Below, in pieces: positions 38,028-47,355 of a stretch of 64,000 nt of DNA. Within the stretch, counting starts at the first letter, position 1. Each line of letters begins with the position of its first letter. The stretch covers positions 78,570 through 142,569 of the forward strand of contig JAJYVF010000011.1 of NCBI GenBank assembly GCA_021792135.1. The letters run 5' to 3'. The DNA comes from Acidobacteriota bacterium (GTDB lineage Bacteria; Acidobacteriota; Terriglobia; Terriglobales; Acidobacteriaceae). A model generated the notes under the pieces. The model saw only the letters and a list, made by a program, of their open reading frames with translations, did no database searches and was not told where the DNA came from. A program made the translations under genes and the position numbers.

Positions 38028-41027
38028 TTATTTTGCTCCGGCGGAGCGCGCCAGGCGGTCGTAGTTCAGGATCGCATTGAATACCAGCGCATAACTGCCG
38101 ATGGTCTCGCCGCGGTAGATGGGGTTGTTGGCGAAGAGCAGGACATTGCCGCTGCCGTAGTGGGCATCGACGACGATGGGTTTCTCTTCGATGGAGCCGG
38201 CATTTTCGAGCAGTCCGGAGAGCAGCAGGTTCTTTGCCGAGGTGAAGCGGAGGATCACGTTGGGGCGGTCCTGCTCAGGGATCACGTATGGGTTGTTGCG
38301 CGCTTCTTCTTCGTTCAGCGGGGTGGCCTCCCAGGGCTTCGGCGAGGGCAGAGGCGCGGGCTGAACCGCGGCGCGGCCCTCGGGCGCATCTTCTTCCTGC
38401 GGGCCGCCTCGGCCGGTGGAGCGGTGGAAGTCCTTCTCGGTCAGCACGTGATGCGGGATGGTGAGGTTCGAAATGGTGAAGGCCATGCCGTCGGCGCTGT
38501 AAACGGGGAGCGAGTCGCCATAGCCCGCGGCGATAGGGCTGCTGCCGTCGACGAACTGCGCGCCGAGCACGCTGCCAACGACACGGGCATTGCCGTGGTT
38601 GAGGAAGACGCCGGGGGCGAGGCCTTCGTCGATGGCGAAGCGGGCGGTGTCTTCGGCGGTGATGAGCAGGCCGCCCTCTGCGATGAAGTCCCTGAGGTGC
38701 TGCACGCCGTCGGAGCCGAGGCCGGGACGCATGTCGGGCGTGGAGTCAATGCGGCCGAGGTTGGGCGTCAGGTCGGTCTTCTGCCAGGGGAGCGGATTGC
38801 CCCACATGGGCATGCCGTCGACGAATTGCTGCGCGCTCACGTGGGTCACGGGCGCGAAGACAATCACGTCGTACTTCGAGCGCAGGCTGCCTTCATGGGA
38901 GACGGTCTGGGTGCTGATGTAGTCGTACGGGACGTGGAGTTTATCGAGTGCCTGGCGCCACCAGCCTTCCGTCTGGGTGGCGAGCCAGGTGTGCATCAGC
39001 GCAATGCGCGGCGCACGGGCGTCATGCATCCGGACCGATGGCGCGGAATGGAGGCTGACAGCGGTAACATCGGCGTTCTTGATGGCGGAGTGAACCGCAT
39101 CGGCATCGGCATTCTGGATGATGAGCGAGCCGGCGTTGAAATGCTGGTTGTCGGCATCAAAGGGCTGCTGGGTCACGGAGATCTTCGCGTCGCGGAGCGT
39201 GTAGCGCAGACCGAGGAGGGTGATTCCACCATCGTTGTTGATGGCGACGACGTCGCCTGATCCGGTGAGCGAGCCCGCGGGAGCGCCGGCATCGGAGACA
39301 GGATCCATTTTGGCCTTCAGAATCGACGCATCGGTGACGCGCACCGTGGACACATCGAAGAGCTCGGGAAAGGACCAGCCGGTGTCGTCGTAGGGGCTCT
39401 TCTGCGGGTCGCTGGGCGCCCAGTACTGGCGATCGAGCAGGGCGTCGGCGATGCGGGAGTACGGCTGATCCATGCGAATGACGTAGCTGCCGGCGGGAAG
39501 GGTCTGCGGTCTGGGCAGGTCTCCCGGCTTTTCGGGCTTATTTGTAACCGTTACCGGCTCATTTAACCGGCTGATTTCGATGTGCTGGAGGGCGAGGACG
39601 CGTAGCAGTTCCGCGCGCCTGCTCTGTGACTGGCCGTCAGCCGAAATGACATAGGCCGCCGGACCGGCGGCAGTGGGCTTTTCGATGGAGCGCTTTGCCT
39701 TGAGGTAGTAGTTCTGGAGCCACTGCTGGCTGTTCTGCGCGAAATACGACAGCGTCGTGAGCAGCGCGGTTTCTTCGTAGTTATTGTTGTCGCGCTGCGA
39801 CCATGTGACGACGGGCAGCGGCGGGTTCTGTTTGTACCAGGTGCGCTGGTACTCATCGGGATCGAGGATGCGCCGTTCAGTGTCGGCGCCGCCGTTGCCG
39901 AAGGTCTCGTAGAGGCGGCTGATGCCATTGTGCAGAGCGGCGAGGAACATGAGATAGCCGGGGCTCCACGTGTCAAAGTCGCCGTGAGTAAAGACGCCGG
40001 GCATGCCCAGCTCGGTCATCTGCGAGACGTTGTTCCAGCCGATCTCGGCCCATTCGCCGGCCAGGATGGGATCGATCCAGGCGTTGTAAGGACCGTCGCC
40101 GACGGTGTTGTCGTAGAGGAAGGGGACGGATTCATGCAGGTCGTGCAGGACCTGGGCGTGCCAGGCGAGGTACGCGTTCAGCACGTTGCGAGTGAGGTCG
40201 AGCGTCATGCCCATGGCGTCGCGGTTGTTATCGTGCGCGACGTAGTGGCCCCAGTAGATGAGGCGCGGATAGTTCTGGCCGAGGTGGGCGCGGTGCCATT
40301 TGTAGAGATCCACCATGCGGTCGCGGCCATCGACTTCGACGACCGGAGTGATCAGCACGATCATGTGCGAGCGGATGTACCTGATGTAGGGCGAGTCGTC
40401 GACGGCGAGGCGATAGGCCAGCTCCATCAGGGCGGTGGGTGCGCCGGTTTCGGGCGAGTGGATGGTGCCAGTGATGTAGTAAACGGGGAAGGACTGCTGC
40501 ACGAGCGCGGCCGCGGCCTGATCGTCCATGTGGATGGTGCGCGGATCGGCGAGTTTTGCCAGGCGGGCGTCGTTTTCCTTCTGCTGCGCGAGGAGCGAGG
40601 CATCGGCGATGGCCACCGCGATCATCTCGCGTCCTTCTTCTGTGTGGCCGATGGTGAAGACCTGCACGCGTGGGGTGCTGGCGGCGAGCAGGCGGAAATA
40701 TTTGTAGACGTCTTCCGCGTAGGGCAGCATATTGGGCGCGCCGGAAACGTCGCCGAGGACCTTTTCGGGCGTGGGAACAGTCTTTGAGGCGGGAAGGTAG
40801 TCCGTGAGGGGCGAGTTAAAGTACGGTTCGGTGGTGTACTGGCGGATGCGGCTGGTGTAGTCCTGATCGACGGGCTGGCGGGGGTCGCGGGCGTAGGCAG
40901 CGCTGATGCCGGTTGCGGCGGATGCGGGGGCGGCGGCGGCCCGGATAGATCTCTGCGCGTGGCCTGGAGACTGAGCGAGACAGAGGAAGGCGAGAGGCAG
41001 CAGCAGACTACGGACAGAAGCGTTCAT
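38028..41027 (-). CDS. Secreted M14-type zinc carboxypeptidase-like protein with C-terminal amidotransferase-like domain
   Basis: 999 residues from ATG 41027, with a signal peptide cut near GHAQ. The N-terminal part (about 90-350) is an M14 carboxypeptidase-like domain: zinc ligands His190 and Glu193 in GTIHSPETGAP and His298 in LHDLHESVPF, and a substrate Arg in HDNNRDAMGM. The remaining 600 residues are beta-rich and include a ThuA/GATase-like segment (RIALMHTWLATQTEGWWRQA) around 700-900. Related large acidobacterial proteins are annotated as peptidase M14; the catalytic Glu late in the domain was not identified. Start chosen at the signal peptide. Confidence 0.8.
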   Translation of the reverse strand: MNASVRSLLLPLAFLCLAQSPGHAQRSIRAAAAPASAATGISAAYARDPRQPVDQDYTSRIRQYTTEPYFNSPLTDYLPASKTVPTPEKVLGDVSGAPNMLPYAEDVYKYFRLLAASTPRVQVFTIGHTEEGREMIAVAIADASLLAQQKENDARLAKLADPRTIHMDDQAAAALVQQSFPVYYITGTIHSPETGAPTALMELAYRLAVDDSPYIRYIRSHMIVLITPVVEVDGRDRMVDLYKWHRAHLGQNYPRLIYWGHYVAHDNNRDAMGMTLDLTRNVLNAYLAWHAQVLHDLHESVPFLYDNTVGDGPYNAWIDPILAGEWAEIGWNNVSQMTELGMPGVFTHGDFDTWSPGYLMFLAALHNGISRLYETFGNGGADTERRILDPDEYQRTWYKQNPPLPVVTWSQRDNNNYEETALLTTLSYFAQNSQQWLQNYYLKAKRSIEKPTAAGPAAYVISADGQSQSRRAELLRVLALQHIEISRLNEPVTVTNKPEKPGDLPRPQTLPAGSYVIRMDQPYSRIADALLDRQYWAPSDPQKSPYDDTGWSFPELFDVSTVRVTDASILKAKMDPVSDAGAPAGSLTGSGDVVAINNDGGITLLGLRYTLRDAKISVTQQPFDADNQHFNAGSLIIQNADADAVHSAIKNADVTAVSLHSAPSVRMHDARAPRIALMHTWLATQTEGWWRQALDKLHVPYDYISTQTVSHEGSLRSKYDVIVFAPVTHVSAQQFVDGMPMWGNPLPWQKTDLTPNLGRIDSTPDMRPGLGSDGVQHLRDFIAEGGLLITAEDTARFAIDEGLAPGVFLNHGNARVVGSVLGAQFVDGSSPIAAGYGDSLPVYSADGMAFTISNLTIPHHVLTEKDFHRSTGRGGPQEEDAPEGRAAVQPAPLPSPKPWEATPLNEEEARNNPYVIPEQDRPNVILRFTSAKNLLLSGLLENAGSIEEKPIVVDAHYGSGNVLLFANNPIYRGETIGSYALVFNAILNYDRLARSAGAK

Positions 41028-41148
41028 GAAGGCAAAGCCCCTGAGGTTTTCTTGGCGACGGAGCAGGATATCAGGAGTGGGCAGGTCCCGGGTTGCGGCA
41101 GGGCCGAGCACGGCAATCCGAATGCGTGCGCCGGCGTGCGGGAAGAAC

Positions 41149-42699
41149 CTATTCCCACTCGATGGTGCCGGGAGGCTTCGAGGTGATGTCGTAGACGACG
41201 CGGTTAATGCCGCGGACCTCATTGACGATGCGGCTGGAGATGGTCTTGAGCACCTCATAAGGCAGCGGGACCCAGTCGGCGGTCATGCCGTCTTCCGAAT
41301 GCACGGCGCGGATGGCGCAGGTATAGGCGTAAGTGCGCTGATCGCCCATTACGCCGACGCTCCTGACGGGCAGGAGTACAGCGAAAGACTGCCAGATCTG
41401 CTGGTAGAGGCCGGCCGTCTTGATTTCGCTGACGACAATGTCGTCGGCTTCCTGCAGCAGGGCTACGCGCTCCGGCGTGACTTCGCCGAGGATGCGCACG
41501 GCGAGGCCGGGGCCCGGGAAGGGCTGGCGCTGCAGGATGTCTTCGGGCATGCCGAGGTCGCGGCCGATGCGGCGGACCTCGTCCTTGAAGAGATCGCGGA
41601 GAGGCTCGATGAGCTTCAGCTTCATCGTCTCGGGCAGACCGCCGACGTTGTGATGGCTCTTGATGGTCTGCGAAGGACCTTTGACGGATGACGATTCGAT
41701 GACGTCGGGGTAGAGCGTGCCCTGGACCAGCCAGTCGACTCCGCCGGTTTGCTGGGCGATGCGGTGGGCCTCGTCGTCGAAGACGGCGATGAATTCGTTG
41801 CCGATGATCTTGCGCTTGGCTTCGGGGTCGGTGACCCCGGCCAGCTTTGCGAGGAAGCGCCGGCTGGCGTCGACGGCGACGAGCCGGAGGCCGAGCTTGT
41901 CGCGCAGGTTCTGCTGGACTTTGGCGAATTCGTCCTTGCGCAGAACGCCGTTGTTCACGAAGACACAAGTGAGCCGGTCGCCGATGGCCTTGTGAACCAG
42001 GACCGCGGCAACGGAGGAATCGACGCCGCCGGAAAGCGCGCAGATGGCGTGGCCCTGGCCGACTTTGTCGCGGGTGGTGGCCACGGTGGACTGGACGAAG
42101 TGCTCCGGGGTCCAGTCGGACTGGGCGCCGCAGATGTTGAAGAGGAAGTTGCGCAGCAGCGCGGTGCCCTGTTTCGTGTGATGGACTTCGGGATGGAACT
42201 GCACGGCCCAGATGCGGCGCTCCGGACTGGCGATGCCGGCGACGGCGCTGGCGGTTTTCGCGGTGAGGTGGAAACCGGGCGGCAGCTTAAGGGCCTCGTC
42301 TCCGTGGGACATCCAGACATGGATCGAGGCGGGGATCGCGGCAAAGAGCGGATTCTGCACATCGACGATTTCAACCTCGGCATGGCCGTATTCGCGCTTC
42401 TCGGCGGAGCGCACCCGGCCACCGAGGTGGTGAGTAATGAACTGCAGCCCGTAGCAGATGCCAAGCACCGGCAGGCCAAGATGCAGAACCGCCGGATCGG
42501 CGGGGGGCGCGTCGGCGTCGTAGACCGAGCTGGGGCCACCGGAGAGGACGATGCCGACGGGATTCTGCGCGCGGACGTCGTCGATTTTGGCGGTGCAGGG
42601 GAGGACGACGGAGAAGACGTTCTGCTCGCGGATGCGCCGCGCAATGAGCTGCGTGTACTGTGAGCCAAAGTCGAGGATGACGATCGAGGGGATGTTCAC
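41149..42699 (-). CDS. guaA: GMP synthase (glutamine-hydrolysing)
   Basis: 516 residues. It makes GMP from XMP, with a class I glutamine amidotransferase domain (catalytic Cys in [10 protein letters not shown], His/Glu in [11 protein letters not shown]) and an ATP pyrophosphatase domain with the P-loop [13 protein letters not shown], ending with the dimerisation domain. The start is a GTG at 42699 ([20 protein letters not shown]); no in-frame ATG exists between it and the stop of the upstream gene eight bases away. The C-terminus ([17 protein letters not shown]) is complete. Confidence 0.95.
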   Translation of the reverse strand: MNIPSIVILDFGSQYTQLIARRIREQNVFSVVLPCTAKIDDVRAQNPVGIVLSGGPSSVYDADAPPADPAVLHLGLPVLGICYGLQFITHHLGGRVRSAEKREYGHAEVEIVDVQNPLFAAIPASIHVWMSHGDEALKLPPGFHLTAKTASAVAGIASPERRIWAVQFHPEVHHTKQGTALLRNFLFNICGAQSDWTPEHFVQSTVATTRDKVGQGHAICALSGGVDSSVAAVLVHKAIGDRLTCVFVNNGVLRKDEFAKVQQNLRDKLGLRLVAVDASRRFLAKLAGVTDPEAKRKIIGNEFIAVFDDEAHRIAQQTGGVDWLVQGTLYPDVIESSSVKGPSQTIKSHHNVGGLPETMKLKLIEPLRDLFKDEVRRIGRDLGMPEDILQRQPFPGPGLAVRILGEVTPERVALLQEADDIVVSEIKTAGLYQQIWQSFAVLLPVRSVGVMGDQRTYAYTCAIRAVHSEDGMTADWVPLPYEVLKTISSRIVNEVRGINRVVYDITSKPPGTIEWE

Positions 42700-42707
42700 G
42701 GGATAGC

Positions 42708-43700
42708 TTATTCTAGCTGGCCGGCGCTCAGGGGCGGCGCGGCGGGGATCTCGGCCTCGGTGGCGGGCGCGCAGACCCTCCATAGTTCCACAAACGCCGC
42801 CACGCGCGCGACCTGGAAGAAATCCGATGCCACCATGTAGAGCAGCGTCACGACGGCCCACCAGGCATAGAGGGAGGTACCGTGGACTTCAGCCTCAAAG
42901 GGCAGCGGCGTCGCCGAGAACACCATGGCGAGGACGATGAGAGCCAGCTTGACGATGCCCATGACCAGGTTGATTTCGACCAGCTTGCCGGCCAGTGTGC
43001 CGAGGCGCAGGCTGCGCAGAAGACTGCCGCCGATGCTGCAGTCTTCGAGCACCGTGAGTAGCGGGGCGATGGAGAAGACCCAGCTCAGGAGCGCCCAGAC
43101 CGTGAAGATGCCGAGCGAGAAGATGATGACCAGCGAGCAGTAGAGCACCAGGTCCGGCTCGGCGGATGCACCGGAGGCCGAAGTGGAAAGGCTGTAATGC
43201 GCGGCCCAGTGGACGGCGGCATACCACACGGCGAAACTGCCGACGAGGGCAGCGATCCGGATCAGCTGCAAAACAATCATGCCCACCGGGCGCCATGGCA
43301 TGTCGAGCGAATAGCGGCGGAGGACAGCATTGCGGCCAACGCCGGCAGCGACCGCCCAGGCGAGCATCGCCAGGGGCAGCAGCCAGGCAAGGGCGTGTTC
43401 GATCGGAGGCCGGAGCACCGCGATGGCGTCGGCGACCTGAATTGCTCCCTGCATGGGGTACTCGAGGGAGAACTGAAACACGCCGGTGGCCTGCAGACGC
43501 TCGGCGGTCTCGGCCCAGATATGCAGCGCTTCCCAGGCGAGCAGCGCCAGCAGCGGCAGGCCGAAGCTCCAGCGCCAGAGCAGTTCACGGAAGAGCAGCG
43601 AGGGACGTTTCCAGCAGAGGCCGAGAATCTGGACAAAGGACTGCGTACCGCGCGGGCCGCTCACGCTGATGGGCCGGATGCGGGTGGTGGAGGCCGCCAT
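42708..43700 (-). CDS. Multi-pass membrane protein of unknown function
   Basis: 330 residues with five or six strongly hydrophobic stretches ([75 protein letters not shown]). GGAGG lies just before the ATG. It sits between leuS and guaA on the same strand with gaps of six and eight bases, so it is part of that transcript. I do not recognise a named family; a conserved acidobacterial membrane protein is likely. Confidence 0.8.
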   Translation of the reverse strand: MAASTTRIRPISVSGPRGTQSFVQILGLCWKRPSLLFRELLWRWSFGLPLLALLAWEALHIWAETAERLQATGVFQFSLEYPMQGAIQVADAIAVLRPPIEHALAWLLPLAMLAWAVAAGVGRNAVLRRYSLDMPWRPVGMIVLQLIRIAALVGSFAVWYAAVHWAAHYSLSTSASGASAEPDLVLYCSLVIIFSLGIFTVWALLSWVFSIAPLLTVLEDCSIGGSLLRSLRLGTLAGKLVEINLVMGIVKLALIVLAMVFSATPLPFEAEVHGTSLYAWWAVVTLLYMVASDFFQVARVAAFVELWRVCAPATEAEIPAAPPLSAGQLE

Positions 43701-43706
43701 TTCCTC

Positions 43707-46352
43707 CTATTTCACCACGATGTTGATCAGCTTGCGCGGGACCAGGATGATGCGCGCAACTTCTTTGCACTCGATCAGTGCGGCGATCCTGGGGTCGGCG
43801 AGGGCGGCATCGCGCACAGTATCTTCATCGGCGTCTGCGTCGAGGCGGATCACTGAACGCAGCTTACCGTTGATCTGCACCGGGATTTCGATCTGCTCCT
43901 CGCGGGCGAGGGCTTCGTCGAATTCGGGCCAGGGCGAGCGCAGCAGGTTGTCCTGTTCGCCAATCTGCTCCCACAACTCGAAGGCGAGATAAGGGGCGAA
44001 CGGTGCAAGCAGCAGCGTGAGACTGCGCAGAATTTCGGTCAGCACCACGTCCGGTACTTCTCCGCCGTTGATGGCCGGCTCAGCCGCAGTGAGGGTGTTT
44101 ACCAGCTCCATAATGGCCGCGATGCAGGTGTTGAAGTGCCAGCGGCCGGCGAAATCCTCGGTAATCTTGCGGATGGTCTGGTGCAGCTTGCGCAGGAGCG
44201 CCTGCGAGGCGGGGGACAGATCTCCGCCTGCCGCGCGGCCATTCTTCGCCCGGCCGGCATACTTTATGGCGAAACGGCAGACGCGGCCGAGGAAGCGGCT
44301 GACGCCGGCGACGCCGTCCTCCTGCCAATCGAGGTCGCGATCGGGCGGCGCGGCGAAGAGCGAGTACATGCGCGTCGAGTCCGCGCCGTAGCGGGCGATC
44401 ATCTCATCGGGCGAGACGACATTGCCTTTCGACTTGGACATCTTGGCACCGTTGCGGATGACCATGCCCTGAGTGAAGAGGCGCTCCACCGGCTCATCGT
44501 TGCGGACCAGCCCCAGGTCGCGCATCACCCTGGTCCAGAAGCGCGAATAAATCAGGTGCAGGATCGCGTGTTCGACGCCGCCGATGTACTGATCGATGGG
44601 GAACCAGTAGGCAACCGTGCTGGCGTCAAAGGGCGCGCGATCGTTGCGGGCATCGGTATAGCGATAGAAATACCAGGACGAATCGACGAAGGTGTCCATG
44701 GTATCCGTCTCGCGCCGCGCTTTGCCCCCGCATTGGGGGCAGGCGGCGCCAACAAACTCCGGAATGCGTCCCAGCGGCGAGCCGCCCTGCTGCGTGATCT
44801 CGACATTGTCGGGCAACAGTACCGGCAGGTCGCTGTCCGGAACGGGCACGATGCCGCACGACTCGCAGTAGAGCATCGGAATCGGCGTGCCCCAGTAGCG
44901 CTGGCGGCTGATACCCCAGTCCTTCAGGCGATACGTCACCGTGGCCTTGCCAAATCCGTGCTCCTCGGCATACGCGGCCATCCTGCGCTGGGCCTCGTGG
45001 CAACCGACCGTGCTGAAATCGCCGGAGTTGATCAGCAGGCTGTCCTCGTCGGTAAAGGGAAGCAGCGATTCGGTCTCTCCGGAATCGGCCGGCTCACCGG
45101 TGCGGCGTGGAAGGATGACAACCCTGATCTCAAGGCCGTATTTTTGGGCGAAGTCGTAATCCCGCTCGTCATGCGCTGGCACCGACATGATGGCGCCGGT
45201 GCCGTAGTCGAGCAGGATGTAATTGGCGACCCAGACCGGCAGCCGCTCCCCGTTGAAGGGGTTGATGGCATAGTGGCCCGTGAAGACGCCATGTTTCTGA
45301 ATGGCGCCCACGTCGCCGGCCTCGCGGGCCCTGCGCTGCTGCTCCAGCAGGTCGGCCACGGATGCGTCCAGCGCAGGGTCGGCCACTGTCATCTGCTTCA
45401 CCAGAGGATGTTCGGGAGCCAGTTGCAGGCTGGTGGCGCCGTAGATGGTGTCGATCCTGGTGGTAAAGACGGTGATCTTCACTTCCCCGCCCTTCACGCC
45501 CTCGCGGGCCGGCAGCACGGCGGTTCCGCCGCGGCGGGCGCTCCGTTCCTCTTCCGGGATGCTCTCCAGGTCCTCGAGCTCGAAGTCTATCCGCGCGCCC
45601 TCGCTGCGGCCGATCCAGTTGCGCTGCATGGTGCGGACCTTTTCCGGCCAGCCTTCCAGCTTGCTGAGGTCGTCGAGCAGCTCCTGAGCATAGTTGGTGA
45701 TGCGCAGAAACCACTGCTCCAGGTCGCGCTGTTCGACCAGAGTGTCTTCGTGGCGCCAGCAGCAGCCATTCACCACCTGTTCATTGGCCAGCACGGTGGC
45801 GCACTGCGGGCACCAGTTCACCTTGCTCTTCCTGCGGTAGGCGAGGCCCCGCTCGAACATGCGCAGGAAGAACCACTGGTTCCAGCGATAGTAATCGGGC
45901 AGGCAGGTGGTGATCTCGTTCCGCCAGTCGTAGCTGAGGCCGATGCGGTTCATCTGCCGCTTCATGGCGGCGATGTTCGCGAGCGTCCATTCGCGGGGCG
46001 GCGTGTTGTTCTTCAGGGCGGCGTTTTCCGCGGGCAGGCCGAAGGCGTCCCAGCCCATGGGGTGGAGCACGTTGTGGCCCTGCATCCACATGTAGCGGGC
46101 GAGCGCGTCCCCGATGGCGTAATTCCGGACGTGGCCCATGTGGAGCTGGCCCGACGGGTAGGGCAGCATCTCCAGCACGTAGTATTTCGGCCGGGCAGAG
46201 GAGGCCGGCTCGGCGGCATACAGATCCGGCTGCGCAGCCCAGCGCTCCTGCCAGCGCGCCTCGATTTCGGCGGGATTGTAGCGGGCTTCATGGGATGCGG
46301 GTTCGCTGTTCGCCGCTGCCGGGGCGGCTTCTGTCTGCTCTGGTGTGGCCAT
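43707..46352 (-). CDS. leuS: Leucyl-tRNA synthetase
   Basis: 881 residues from ATG 46352 (MATPEQTEAA); a further in-frame ATG at 46385 would add 11 residues. Class I signature HIGH variant is SGQLHMGHVRNYAIGD, and KMSKS is in GAKMSKSKGNVVSPDE. A large editing (CP1) domain separates them, containing the Thr-rich pocket region (TTRIDTIYGATSLQLAPEHP). Zinc-binding Cys lie in WCPQCATVLANEQ. The anticodon and C-terminal domains are present to VVK. It begins an operon-like run leuS-membrane protein-guaA. The N-terminal 30 residues are a polar extension. Confidence 0.96.
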   Translation of the reverse strand: MATPEQTEAAPAAANSEPASHEARYNPAEIEARWQERWAAQPDLYAAEPASSARPKYYVLEMLPYPSGQLHMGHVRNYAIGDALARYMWMQGHNVLHPMGWDAFGLPAENAALKNNTPPREWTLANIAAMKRQMNRIGLSYDWRNEITTCLPDYYRWNQWFFLRMFERGLAYRRKSKVNWCPQCATVLANEQVVNGCCWRHEDTLVEQRDLEQWFLRITNYAQELLDDLSKLEGWPEKVRTMQRNWIGRSEGARIDFELEDLESIPEEERSARRGGTAVLPAREGVKGGEVKITVFTTRIDTIYGATSLQLAPEHPLVKQMTVADPALDASVADLLEQQRRAREAGDVGAIQKHGVFTGHYAINPFNGERLPVWVANYILLDYGTGAIMSVPAHDERDYDFAQKYGLEIRVVILPRRTGEPADSGETESLLPFTDEDSLLINSGDFSTVGCHEAQRRMAAYAEEHGFGKATVTYRLKDWGISRQRYWGTPIPMLYCESCGIVPVPDSDLPVLLPDNVEITQQGGSPLGRIPEFVGAACPQCGGKARRETDTMDTFVDSSWYFYRYTDARNDRAPFDASTVAYWFPIDQYIGGVEHAILHLIYSRFWTRVMRDLGLVRNDEPVERLFTQGMVIRNGAKMSKSKGNVVSPDEMIARYGADSTRMYSLFAAPPDRDLDWQEDGVAGVSRFLGRVCRFAIKYAGRAKNGRAAGGDLSPASQALLRKLHQTIRKITEDFAGRWHFNTCIAAIMELVNTLTAAEPAINGGEVPDVVLTEILRSLTLLLAPFAPYLAFELWEQIGEQDNLLRSPWPEFDEALAREEQIEIPVQINGKLRSVIRLDADADEDTVRDAALADPRIAALIECKEVARIILVPRKLINIVVK

Positions 46353-46410
46353 ACTCAACTTCGATTGTAGCTTGCGGGTTGGCATGCACCGGAGCGGCGC
46401 CGGGCCACGC

Positions 46411-47310
46411 TCAGTGGCTTCGGCGCGCAGCGGCCCGGCTTCCTCTCTGCTTTTCGACGAGATGCAGCATGGTCTCGACGTTGCGACGGTCGTCGCCGGG
46501 ATCGTCGACCGGGGTTTCCGCGATGAACGCGCAGTGGGCGAAACGCGGGTCGTTGAGCAGGCGGCCGAAGGCCGGAAGACCCATGGTTCCTTTGCCGATG
46601 TGCTGATGGCGATCGAGATGGGAACCGCGGGGGGCTTTGGCGTCGTTCATGTGCCAGACACGGATGTTCTCGAGACCGATGGTGCCGCGGAGAAGCCGGA
46701 TGGTTTCTTCATAGCCCGACGCGGTACGGAGGTCGTATCCGGCGGCGTGACAGTGGCAGGTATCGAGGCAGGCGCCGGCCGGGACCACGGGCCGCAGCTT
46801 CTCGATCAGCTCCGCCACCTGCTCGAAGCTGCCGCCGAGGGAGAACTCGGCCCCGGCGGTGTTCTCAATGAGAATGCGAAAGTCGGAGTCGTCGATGGGG
46901 ATGCCTTCGCTGGCCCGGGTGATCGATTCGGCGGCCCGCTCCAGGCCTTCGGCCCGGGTCAGGCCGCGCCAGGAACCGGGGTGCAGGACGAGATATTCGG
47001 CACCGAGGGCCAGAGCGCGTTCGATCTCGCCGCGGAAGGCATGGACGGACTTCTCGCGGACAACCGGGTTCTGGCTGCAGAGATTGACAAGGTAGCTGGT
47101 GTGGATCGCCAGCGGAAAGCAGTCATATTGCTCGCGCAACCGCCGCATCTGCGCGCAGTGCGTCGGTTCCAGCTGGGCCGGGCGCCACATGCGAGGGCTG
47201 GAGGAGAAGATCTGGAAGGTGTTGGCGCCGATCTCGTGGGCGCGCTCCGCCGCGCGAAAGACGCCGCCGGAGGTGGAGAGATGGATGCCGATGCGGCGCG
47301 CGGGGACCAA
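46411..47310 (-). CDS. nfo: Endonuclease IV (AP endonuclease)
   Basis: 299 residues with the metal-binding histidines of endonuclease IV in order: RIGIHLSTSGGV, AIHTSYLVNLCSQ, YLVLHPGSWRG, ILIENTAGAEFS, LDTCHCHAAGYD, WHMNDAKAPRGSHLDRHQHI and FIAETPVDD. It cuts DNA at abasic sites in base excision repair. The only start in this frame is a TTG at 47310, directly after an in-frame TGA; no ribosome binding site is visible, so an ATG in another frame with a sequencing error cannot be excluded. It is followed by leuS, 58 bases away. Confidence 0.92.
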   Translation of the reverse strand: MVPARRIGIHLSTSGGVFRAAERAHEIGANTFQIFSSSPRMWRPAQLEPTHCAQMRRLREQYDCFPLAIHTSYLVNLCSQNPVVREKSVHAFRGEIERALALGAEYLVLHPGSWRGLTRAEGLERAAESITRASEGIPIDDSDFRILIENTAGAEFSLGGSFEQVAELIEKLRPVVPAGACLDTCHCHAAGYDLRTASGYEETIRLLRGTIGLENIRVWHMNDAKAPRGSHLDRHQHIGKGTMGLPAFGRLLNDPRFAHCAFIAETPVDDPGDDRRNVETMLHLVEKQRGSRAAARRSH

Positions 47311-47355
47311 ACATCAGTGTAATCGGGGACAGAGACTCGCCCCTTCCGCGCGGCG

